The translations under genes and the position numbers were made by a program. Shown here piece after piece: positions 57,202 through 64,000 of a stretch of DNA of 64,000 nucleotides. The DNA is taken from positions 363,870 through 427,869 of the forward strand of contig JBFMCV010000004.1 in the NCBI GenBank assembly GCA_040754335.1, written 5' to 3'. This DNA comes from Thermodesulfobacteriota bacterium (GTDB lineage: Bacteria; Desulfobacterota_D; UBA1144; Nemesobacterales; UBA2774). Below the pieces are notes generated by a model. That model ran no database searches and was not told the origin of the DNA. It saw nothing but the letters and a program-made list of their open reading frames with translations. How positions within the stretch are numbered: the first letter of the stretch is position 1; each line of letters opens with the position of its first letter.

Positions 57202-59034
57202 ATGTGCGGGATAGTAGGCTACGTCGGAAATCAGAAAAAAACGCTTGACGTGCTCCTGGAAGGCCTCTCTAGGCTCGAGTACAGGGGATACGATTCGTCC
57301 GGGATCGCGCTCATGGAAGGGGGGCGACCCAGGGTATTCAAAAGCACCGGCAAGCTGGCCAATCTCAAGAAAAAGATAGGGAAGCACCCGCTAGAGGGGC
57401 TTCTCGGTATAGGACACACGAGATGGGCGACCCACGGCGATGCGACCGAGAAGAACGCGCACCCGCACGTCTCGGCTGGGACGTCGGTCGTGCACAACGG
57501 GATTATAGAGAACCACTCGGAGCTCAAGAGCGAGCTCGTTAAAAAGGGCTACAAGTTCTATTCCGACACCGATACGGAGGTGCTCGCTCATCTCATCGAG
57601 AGCTGCTGCGGTCCTGAGGTACCGTTCGAGGACGCCGTAAGGGCGGCCTTCAGGAGTGTGGAAGGGTCATACGCCGTAGCCGTCATATCGGACAGGGCGC
57701 CCGATAAAGTTATCGCGACGAGAAAGTTCTCGCCCCTTATCGTGGCCGTCGGCGATCACGAAAACTATCTCGCGTCCGACGTGCCGGCGATCCTGCCTTA
57801 CTGCAGGAACGTAATATTCCTCGAAGACGGCGACGTCGCGGTGCTCGAGAAGAACGGCGTCAGAATTACGGACCTCTACGGCGAGAGCGTAGAGAGGGCC
57901 GTACAGACTATCAATTGGGACCCTGTTTCGGTTGAAAAATGCGGATACCGCCACTTCATGATAAAGGAAATCCACGAGCAGCCTCAGGCCGTGCTCGATA
58001 CGATGAGGGGCAGGTTTTCCGAAGAGTCGGGTGAGGTCTTTTTCGAGGGTTTCGAAGGCTATCCTTATAAAGACGTCAACCGGATAGTCGCGCTTGCCTG
58101 CGGCACGTCTTACCACGCGTCCCTCATAGGCAAGCACATGATCGAGGCGATAGCCCGGATCCCGGTACAGGTGGAGATTGCGTCCGAATTCCGCTACAGG
58201 AATCCGATCATCGACAAGAACACCCTCGCAATCGCTGTCTCGCAGTCTGGCGAAACGGCCGATACGTCGGAAGCACTGTTTGAGGCCAGGGCCTCAGGCG
58301 CAAAGACACTCGGCATAACGAACGTGCTCATGAGCAAGATCGCAAGGGACGCGGAAAAGGTCATCTATACTCATGCGGGCCCCGAGATCGGCGTAGCGTC
58401 GACCAAAGCCTTTACCACACAGCTCATCGCCTTCTACCTTTTGTCGGTTTACCTCGGCAGGATTAAGAAACAGATCGACAAGAACGGCTCACTTGAGCTC
58501 ATCAGAGACGCAATAAGACTGCCACAGCTCATTCAGATGACGCTCAGGCTCGATGACGAAATCAAGGACCTGGCCAAGGATTACTTCCATTACAGAAACT
58601 TCCTCTACCTCGGACGAGGGATCAGTTATCCGGTCGCATTTGAAGGCGCTCTCAAGCTGAAAGAGGTCTCCTACATACACGCCGAAGGGTATGCTGCCGG
58701 AGAGATGAAGCACGGCCCCATCGCGCTTATAGACGATGAGATGCCGGTCGTTCTCATAGCGCCCAACGACGGCATTACTTACAAGAAGATACTCGGCAAT
58801 CTTCAGGAAGTGAGGGCGCGCCGGGGGAAAGTAATATTTCTCACGTCCGATACCTCGCCCGACGAGCTCAGGGGGAACGTCGACCGGGTCATAGAGATAC
58901 CCGCGAGCAATTATCTCCTGAGCCCCCTCATATCCGTCATCCCGCTCCAGCTCCTCGCCTATCACATAGCCGTGCTCAAAGGGACGGACGTCGACCAGCC
59001 GAGGAACCTCGCCAAGGTCGTCACCGTCGAGTAA
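57202..59034 (+). CDS. glmS: Glutamine--fructose-6-phosphate aminotransferase
   Basis: Makes glucosamine-6-phosphate, feeding GlmU's pathway. 610 residues. The N-terminal glutaminase begins with Cys2 (MCGIVGYVGNQ), with YRGYDSSGIA and HTRWATHG after it. Two SIS domains follow, with ACGTSYHASLIGK near 300, SQSGETADTSEAL near 349 and YAAGEMKHGPIALI near 487; the tail PRNLAKVVTVE is the conserved end. It starts at the base right after the glmU stop. Because of this tight link no glmS riboswitch-ribozyme could precede it, and none is seen. Confidence 0.97.
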   Translation: MCGIVGYVGNQKKTLDVLLEGLSRLEYRGYDSSGIALMEGGRPRVFKSTGKLANLKKKIGKHPLEGLLGIGHTRWATHGDATEKNAHPHVSAGTSVVHNGIIENHSELKSELVKKGYKFYSDTDTEVLAHLIESCCGPEVPFEDAVRAAFRSVEGSYAVAVISDRAPDKVIATRKFSPLIVAVGDHENYLASDVPAILPYCRNVIFLEDGDVAVLEKNGVRITDLYGESVERAVQTINWDPVSVEKCGYRHFMIKEIHEQPQAVLDTMRGRFSEESGEVFFEGFEGYPYKDVNRIVALACGTSYHASLIGKHMIEAIARIPVQVEIASEFRYRNPIIDKNTLAIAVSQSGETADTSEALFEARASGAKTLGITNVLMSKIARDAEKVIYTHAGPEIGVASTKAFTTQLIAFYLLSVYLGRIKKQIDKNGSLELIRDAIRLPQLIQMTLRLDDEIKDLAKDYFHYRNFLYLGRGISYPVAFEGALKLKEVSYIHAEGYAAGEMKHGPIALIDDEMPVVLIAPNDGITYKKILGNLQEVRARRGKVIFLTSDTSPDELRGNVDRVIEIPASNYLLSPLISVIPLQLLAYHIAVLKGTDVDQPRNLAKVVTVE

Positions 59035-59178
59035 AGAGACGTCTCCGCTGCTATGCCTGTGCAGATTCCGGACTTCGGAACCGCTATTCTTCGTTCCTCG
59101 TTTTCAAACGCTATAATATCTGGTAGATTTACCGGCTTCTTGCAGTATTAACCGAAAAATAAAGGGGTCGCGATTGCA
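59035..59178 (+). other. Gap between glmS and purD
   Basis: 144 bases. A small hairpin (TTCCG/CGGAA near 59068-59083) lies close to the glmS end and is followed by a pyrimidine-rich stretch; it could be a weak terminator. A purD promoter is presumed but not clear. Confidence 0.35.
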
Positions 59179-60495
59179 ATGAAAGTGCTTGTTGTCGGTT
59201 CAGGCGGCAGGGAACACGCCTTGTGCTGGAAAATAAGGCAGAGTCCGCTCGTTAAGACACTCTTCTGCGCCCCCGGAAATCCGGGCATTTCAAGACACGC
59301 CGAGTGCGTCGATATCAAGGTATCCGACATAGAGGGGCTACTCAGGTTTGCGAGGGCCGAGGAAATAGACCTCACCGTCGTCGGCCCCGAGTTCCCGCTA
59401 TCCCTCGGTATCGCCGACAGGTTCAACGAAGAGGGGCTCGCGGTCTTCGGTCCTTCGAGAGCTGCATCCGAGATCGAGACGAGCAAGGTGTTCTCAAAAA
59501 ACCTGATGAGAAAATACGGAATTCCCACGGCTTTCTTTTCGGCGTTCGACGACTTCGAGCAGGCGGTCGAATGGGTGAAGGAGGTAAAGCCCCCTCTCGT
59601 TATAAAGGCAGACGGGCTCGCTTCGGGTAAAGGCGTATTCATATGCAGGACGGAAACCGAGGCCGTGGAAGTCCTGGACGATATTATGAGGCGGAAGATA
59701 TTCGGCGATTCGGGCGACAGGGTCGTAATAGAGGAGTTCCTCTCGGGTGAGGAGGCATCATTTTTCGCCGTTACGGACGGGACGAATGTGCTTCCCCTCG
59801 AGTCCTGCCAGGATCATAAAGCCCTTCTCGACGGCGACCAGGGGCCTAACACGGGCGGCATGGGCGCATACTCGCCTGCCCCTGTAATAACGCCGGAGCT
59901 CGCTCAGGAGATCATGCGCCTTATAATCATACCGACCGTCAGGGCTTTAAAGGAGGAAGGGAGGGAGTATAAGGGGGTCCTCTATGCAGGCTTGATGATA
60001 GAGGGGGGCGAGCCCAGGGTGCTTGAATATAACTGTAGATTTGGCGACCCTGAGACCCAGCCCCTCATGATGAGGATGGATTCTGATATAGTGCCGGTTC
60101 TATCGGCTGTCGCCGGGAGAGGTCTCTCGGGTGAAAAGGTCGAATGGAAGGACGAAGCTTCGGTATGCGTGGTTCTCGCTTCCAAAGGTTATCCAGGAGA
60201 CTATAAGAGGGGGGCGGTTATCACGGGGCTCGATGTCGTAGACGGCATGGATGACGTCGTTGCGTTCCATTCCGGCACCTCCTTCGCTAACGGCGGCATC
60301 GTGACGGACGGCGGCAGGGTGCTGGGGATTACGGCACTCGGCAGGACAATACCCGAAGCTATAAACCTTGCCTACCAGGCGGTCGGGAAGGTAAACTGTG
60401 ATTCTCTCTGTTACAGGACGGACATAGGGAAAAAAGCGCTCAGGCACGTCATCCTGACGGAGCCTATTGGCAGGTTGAAGGGAAAGGAGTCGTGA
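59179..60495 (+). CDS. purD: Phosphoribosylamine--glycine ligase
   Basis: Step 2 of purine synthesis: ATP-dependent joining of glycine to phosphoribosylamine. 438 residues. The N-domain begins MKVLVVGSGGREHALCWK. The ATP-grasp core has KADGLASGKGVFICRTE near 140, VIEEFLSGEEASFFAVTDG near 185 and the signature NTGGMGAYSPAPV near 230; the metal-binding region is EYNCRFGDPETQPL near 285. It overlaps nothing and is followed 1 base later by a small unknown gene. No other pur gene is nearby. Confidence 0.96.
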   Translation: MKVLVVGSGGREHALCWKIRQSPLVKTLFCAPGNPGISRHAECVDIKVSDIEGLLRFARAEEIDLTVVGPEFPLSLGIADRFNEEGLAVFGPSRAASEIETSKVFSKNLMRKYGIPTAFFSAFDDFEQAVEWVKEVKPPLVIKADGLASGKGVFICRTETEAVEVLDDIMRRKIFGDSGDRVVIEEFLSGEEASFFAVTDGTNVLPLESCQDHKALLDGDQGPNTGGMGAYSPAPVITPELAQEIMRLIIIPTVRALKEEGREYKGVLYAGLMIEGGEPRVLEYNCRFGDPETQPLMMRMDSDIVPVLSAVAGRGLSGEKVEWKDEASVCVVLASKGYPGDYKRGAVITGLDVVDGMDDVVAFHSGTSFANGGIVTDGGRVLGITALGRTIPEAINLAYQAVGKVNCDSLCYRTDIGKKALRHVILTEPIGRLKGKES

Positions 60496-60496
60496 G

Positions 60497-60811
60497 ATGG
60501 CTGAAATCTGGTATCTCCCAGTTGATTCGGAATCGGTCGAAGGCATGGAAGCTCAGTACGAGCGACCGTTTCACCAGGCTATTGAGCTCCTTGAGCTTAC
60601 ACCCGAGAAATGGCAGTGCGGGCCGGACGAGTTTCCGGGGCTTAAAACCGGGAATCCGCTCATCGACGAAAGCGGCTATGTATATGTAATGCTCAGGGTC
60701 GGCGGGGACGAGGTAACAAAGTATGAAGACCACAGGTGGAAGCCCGGATGGTACAGGTCCTCGCTCACCATCGTCGGGTTTGAAAAAAATCTAAGGAAAA
60801 AACCTAAATAA
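60497..60811 (+). CDS. Hypothetical protein, 104 residues
   Basis: No family recognised. It starts one base after the purD stop, with AAAGGAG overlapping the purD end, so it is translationally coupled to purD. The protein is soluble and acidic (MAEIWYLPVDSESVEGMEAQ at the start) with a Trp/Cys pair (KWQCGPDEFPG) and a basic tail ending LRKKPK. It contains no signal peptide. The str promoter begins 15 bases after its stop. Confidence 0.6.
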   Translation: MAEIWYLPVDSESVEGMEAQYERPFHQAIELLELTPEKWQCGPDEFPGLKTGNPLIDESGYVYVMLRVGGDEVTKYEDHRWKPGWYRSSLTIVGFEKNLRKKPK

Positions 60812-60825
60812 TTGGTCTATTTGTC

Positions 60826-60855
60826 TTGACAGCGGTTTTCTTTTCGGGATATATT
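60826..60855 (+). promoter_or_regulatory. Sigma-70 promoter of the str operon
   Basis: A perfect -35 TTGACA (60826-60831), an 18-base spacer and -10 TATATT (60850-60855) precede rpsL. A leader of about 27 bases would carry GGAG (60875-60878) before the GTG start. It is the best consensus promoter in the window. Confidence 0.8.
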
Positions 60856-60888
60856 AATTGGATTACCTTTTTATGGAGATAAGTATTC

Positions 60889-61260
60889 GTGCCTACTATC
60901 AGTCAGCTGGTCAAAGACGGAAGAAGAAGGGCTAAAAAGAAGAGTAAAGCCCCCGCGTTACAGAATTGTCCTCAGAGGAGAGGGGTCTGCGTCAGGGTTT
61001 ACACCACTACCCCCAAGAAGCCTAATTCGGCGCTTAGAAAAGTAGCCCGTATAAGGCTCACGAACGGTATCGAGGTCACCGGTTACATACCGGGGGAAGG
61101 GCATACGCTTCAGGAGCACTCCGTAATACTGGTAAGGGGCGGAAGGGTGAAGGACCTGCCGGGCGTGAGGTACCATATCGTAAGAGGTACTCTCGACTCT
61201 ACGGGCGTGGCTAACAGAAGGCAGAGCCGTTCGAAGTACGGGGCGAAGAAACCCAAATAA
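60889..61260 (+). CDS. rpsL: 30S ribosomal protein S12
   Basis: Decoding-centre ribosomal protein. 123 residues, GTG start with GGAG 10 bases upstream. [20 protein letters not shown] at the N-terminus and [18 protein letters not shown] are the expected blocks. The lysines at the streptomycin-determining sites (TPKKPNS and VKDLPGVRY) are the drug-sensitive wild-type residues. First gene of the str operon rpsL-rpsG-fusA-tuf. Confidence 0.98.
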   Translation: MPTISQLVKDGRRRAKKKSKAPALQNCPQRRGVCVRVYTTTPKKPNSALRKVARIRLTNGIEVTGYIPGEGHTLQEHSVILVRGGRVKDLPGVRYHIVRGTLDSTGVANRRQSRSKYGAKKPK

Positions 61261-61278
61261 TCTAAGGGAAAAACATAT

Positions 61279-61749
61279 ATGCCTAGGAAGGGATCAGTTT
61301 CTAAAAGAAAAGTTCCCGTCGATCCCAAGTTCGGTGATTTGACGGTCGCGAAGTTCATAAACTCGCTAATGCACGACGGCAAGAAGAGCAAGGCGGAAAT
61401 GATATTCTACGGTTCGCTGAAGCTCATCGCCGAAAAGACCGGTAAGGACCCCCTCGAGGTCTTCAATACGGCTATGGACAACATAAAGCCGGGAATCGAG
61501 GTCAGGCCCCGCAGGGTCGGCGGCGCCACGTATCAGGTGCCGATGGAGGTGAGCTCCTTCAGGAAGCAGTCCCTTGCCATCAGATGGCTCCTCGCCTCTG
61601 CCAGGAAAAGGGACGGGAAGTCCATGATCGACAAGCTCACGGGTGAAATACTGGACGCTGCGGAAGGCCGCGGCGGCGCAATAAAGAAGAGAGAAGATAC
61701 GCACAAGATGGCGGACGCGAACAGGGCTTTCGCCCATTACAGGTGGTAA
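61279..61749 (+). CDS. rpsG: 30S ribosomal protein S7
   Basis: Primary 16S-binding protein of the 30S head. 156 residues. [20 protein letters not shown] at the start, [15 protein letters not shown] and [20 protein letters not shown] are diagnostic. It follows rpsL by 18 bases in the conserved order. The HYRW C-terminus is the short form of S7. Confidence 0.98.
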   Translation: MPRKGSVSKRKVPVDPKFGDLTVAKFINSLMHDGKKSKAEMIFYGSLKLIAEKTGKDPLEVFNTAMDNIKPGIEVRPRRVGGATYQVPMEVSSFRKQSLAIRWLLASARKRDGKSMIDKLTGEILDAAEGRGGAIKKREDTHKMADANRAFAHYRW

Positions 61750-61768
61750 TAAACAGCGGAGGAGTATT

Positions 61769-63850
61769 GTGGAAAAGGCTATACCTATAAATAAAGTAAG
61801 AAATATCGGGATCGTGGCGCATATAGACGCAGGGAAGACGACTACCACCGAGCGTATCCTGTATTACACGGGTCTCACCTACAAGATCGGCGAAGTCCAC
61901 GAAGGCACTGCCACGATGGACTGGATGGAACAGGAAAGGGAGAGGGGGATTACCATCACCTCCGCAACCACGACCTGCTTCTGGAATGACCACAGGATAA
62001 ACATCATCGACACCCCCGGGCACGTCGATTTCACCATCGAGGTCGAGCGTTCGCTTAAGGTCTTGGACGGGGCCGTCGTAGTGTTCGACTCCGTGGGCGG
62101 CGTCGAGCCCCAGTCCGAAACAGTCTGGCGGCAGGCCGACAGGTACAGGGTCCCGAGGATGTGCTTCGTGAACAAGATGGACAAGATCGGGGCCGATTTC
62201 GCGAAGGTGGTCTCGCAGATAAAAGACAGGCTGAACGCCAATCCCGTACCTCTCCACACGCCTTATTTCGAAGGCGACAATTTCAAAGGAATAATAGACC
62301 TTATTAAAATGAAGCTTGCGCTCTGGGACGAAGACTCCCTGGGCCTTAAATACGATTGGTACGATATACCCTCCGAGATGAAGGAAGAAGCCGATGCGGG
62401 AAGGGACAAGCTGATAGAATCCCTTGCCGACTTCGACGAAGCGATAATGGAAAAATACCTGAACGGGGAACCAGTCTCTGAAGAAGAGATAGTGGATTCG
62501 ATAAGAAAATCCACTATCGGGTTGAACATAGTGCCGGTCATACTCGGCTCCGCGTTCAAGAACAAGGGCGTCCAGCTCCTCCTCGATTCGATAGTGACCT
62601 ATTTGCCATCTCCGCTCGATGTCCCTCCGGTCGAAGGAATAAATCCGGATACGGAGCAGGGAGAGGTGAGACACCCGAGCGACGACGAGCCGTTCTCGGC
62701 GCTTGCCTTTAAGATCATGACCGACCCGTTCGTGGGCCAGCTCACATATATAAGAGTTTATTCGGGAAAGCTCGTTTCGGGCTCAACCGTCTATAACTCC
62801 ACGAAGGGCAAAAGGGAGAAGATCGGAAGGCTCGTCAGGATGCACTCGAACAAGAGGGAAGATATAAAGGAGATAGGCGCTGGCGGCATTGCGGCGGCGG
62901 TCGGCCTCAAGCTGACTACCACCGGCGACACGCTCTGCGACGAGGCTAAACCGATAATACTCGAAAGCCTCTATTTTGCTGAGCCTGTGATATCGATCGC
63001 GATAGAGCCCAAAACCAAGTCCGACCAGGAAAAGCTCGGCATCTCCCTCAATAAAATATCCCTCGAAGACCCAACATTTAAAGTTAAATACGATGATGAA
63101 ACAGGCCAGACCCTTATATCGGGTATGGGCGAATTGCACCTGGAAATAATCGTTGACCGTCTCAAGCGCGAGTTCAACGTCGATGCCAACGTCGGCAAGC
63201 CCCAGGTGGCTTACAGGGAAACGGTTACCAAGAACTCCGACGTCGAAGCCAAGTTTATAAGGCAGACGGGCGGCAGGGGCCAGTACGGGCACGTAAAGAT
63301 AAAGATGGAGCGCGGAGAGGAAGGCTCGGGTGTCACGTTCGTCGACGAGATCAAGGGCGGAACGATACCGAGGGAATACATCCCGGCCGTGGAAAAGGGC
63401 ATCAAAGAAGCTTCCGAAACGGGAGTCGTCGCCGGCTATCCGGTCATAGACGTGGTCGTCAAGCTCTACGACGGGTCCTATCACGAGGTGGACAGCTCCG
63501 AAATCGCGTTCAAGATCGCTGCATCGATGGCCTTCAAGGACGCCGTTATGAGGGCGAAGCCCATAATCCTGGAGCCTCTGATGAAGGTCGAGGTGGTCGT
63601 GCCTGAAGACTTCATGGGCTCCGTGATGGGCAACCTGAGCTCTAGAAGGGGTAAGATCATGGGCACAGAGCTCCGCGGGAACATGCAGGCTATAAGGGCC
63701 GAGGTCCCGCTCTCCGAGATGTTCGGGTATGCGACCGAGCTCCGGTCGATGACGGAGGGCAGGGGATCGTTCACGATGGAATTTTCGCATTATTCTGCTT
63801 TACCGGAATTACTTTCGGAAAATCTGAAAACTAACGTAAGGGCTGTTTAA
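61769..63850 (+). CDS. fusA: Elongation factor G
   Basis: Translocation GTPase. 693 residues from a GTG start with GGAGGAG upstream. G1 is [20 protein letters not shown], switch/G3 contains [16 protein letters not shown] and [15 protein letters not shown], and G4 is [10 protein letters not shown]. Domain IV has [14 protein letters not shown] near 510, and domain V ends with the conserved [11 protein letters not shown] tail. It has the standard five-domain length. Third gene of the str operon. Confidence 0.98.
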   Translation: MEKAIPINKVRNIGIVAHIDAGKTTTTERILYYTGLTYKIGEVHEGTATMDWMEQERERGITITSATTTCFWNDHRINIIDTPGHVDFTIEVERSLKVLDGAVVVFDSVGGVEPQSETVWRQADRYRVPRMCFVNKMDKIGADFAKVVSQIKDRLNANPVPLHTPYFEGDNFKGIIDLIKMKLALWDEDSLGLKYDWYDIPSEMKEEADAGRDKLIESLADFDEAIMEKYLNGEPVSEEEIVDSIRKSTIGLNIVPVILGSAFKNKGVQLLLDSIVTYLPSPLDVPPVEGINPDTEQGEVRHPSDDEPFSALAFKIMTDPFVGQLTYIRVYSGKLVSGSTVYNSTKGKREKIGRLVRMHSNKREDIKEIGAGGIAAAVGLKLTTTGDTLCDEAKPIILESLYFAEPVISIAIEPKTKSDQEKLGISLNKISLEDPTFKVKYDDETGQTLISGMGELHLEIIVDRLKREFNVDANVGKPQVAYRETVTKNSDVEAKFIRQTGGRGQYGHVKIKMERGEEGSGVTFVDEIKGGTIPREYIPAVEKGIKEASETGVVAGYPVIDVVVKLYDGSYHEVDSSEIAFKIAASMAFKDAVMRAKPIILEPLMKVEVVVPEDFMGSVMGNLSSRRGKIMGTELRGNMQAIRAEVPLSEMFGYATELRSMTEGRGSFTMEFSHYSALPELLSENLKTNVRAV

Positions 63851-63894
63851 AGAAACAGGCCGCGAACTTCACGTTAAGGAGGTAACACCAGGCG

Positions 63895-64000
63895 ATGTCT
63901 AAGGAGAAATTTGCGCGGGGGAAGCCGCACTTGAACATAGGTACGATAGGACACGTGGACCACGGTAAGACCACGCTCACTGCGGCGATAACGAAGGTAT
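63895..64000 (+). CDS. tuf: Elongation factor Tu, N-terminal part (3' end outside window)
   Basis: The first 35 codons are present: [20 protein letters not shown] then the P-loop [17 protein letters not shown]. The ATG is preceded by AAGGAGG about 12 bases upstream. It completes the classical str operon order. The gene continues past the right edge. Confidence 0.97.
   Translation, partial: MSKEKFARGKPHLNIGTIGHVDHGKTTLTAAITKV

Noticed and set aside
57150..57210. glmS riboswitch-ribozyme
   Set aside because: glmS starts at the base after the glmU stop, leaving no leader, and no ribozyme-like sequence is visible.
61637..62674. Long minus-strand frame opposite fusA
   Set aside because: Antisense to the highly conserved rpsG and fusA genes, with no family resemblance.

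Overview
The window is chromosomal DNA from an uncultured-looking, aerobic, Gram-negative bacterium. It carries an aa3-type cytochrome oxidase cluster with heme A synthesis, a complete E1/E2 2-oxoglutarate dehydrogenase pair, an ABC exporter of surface polysaccharide and a lipoprotein. Core genes use AGG heavily for arginine, overlap by ATGA, and often lack strong Shine-Dalgarno sites. Gene content is compatible with Dadabacteria, Desulfobacterota or Nitrospinota-like lineages, but the sequence alone does not settle the phylum.

Layout. 1-3215 (+): end of ctaD, then ctaE, ctaF, ctaA and ctaB. 3273-6029 (-): oligoendopeptidase F and an aldo/keto reductase. 6030-12206 is accessory: small orphan genes, a tRNA-Pro(CGG) gene, a lone RNB-family ribonuclease between that tRNA and a duplicated 3' tRNA fragment, a probable pseudogene rich in short repeats, an RMD1/DUF155 protein and two exported low-complexity repeat proteins. 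12446-16610: a sigma-70 family factor (-) and recG (+). 16643-24945 (-): sucB and sucA, then a three-gene 2-oxoacid:acceptor oxidoreductase (korB, fused korA, FrhB-like iron-sulfur protein). 25322-29369 (+): GldA/GldF/GldG-like ABC system plus DUF4340 protein. 29436-40431: aspS, two GT39-like membrane glycosyltransferases on either side of era, an enoyl-CoA hydratase, two tandem split zinc-ribbon proteins, an arylsulfotransferase-like lipoprotein, hisIE and rpoZ. 40585-53646: hydantoinase-A-like protein, then a surface-polysaccharide region with a UDP-galactopyranose-mutase-like flavoprotein, two sulfotransferases, two methyltransferases, three GT2 enzymes and a Wzm/Wzt exporter. 53725-60811 (+): macrodomain, Nudix, ssb, cupin, glmU, glmS, purD and a small unknown. 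60889-64000 (+): the str operon rpsL, rpsG, fusA and the start of tuf, behind a clear sigma-70 promoter.

How the genes fit together. The oxidase and heme genes support oxygen respiration. SucA/SucB would feed NADH from the TCA cycle, while the adjacent KorAB/FrhB-like set would oxidise a 2-oxoacid with a low-potential carrier. The minus-strand genes from 53646 down to 45029, with the convergent plus-strand genes to their left, read as one pathway that builds, decorates (sulfate, methyl) and exports a glycan. GlmU/GlmS supply UDP-GlcNAc nearby.

The points most worth a second look are the tRNA-bounded RNB insert, the KorAB-FrhB set beside SucAB, the paired split zinc-ribbon proteins with identical cysteine spacing, and the domain shared by the C-termini of two GT2 enzymes.
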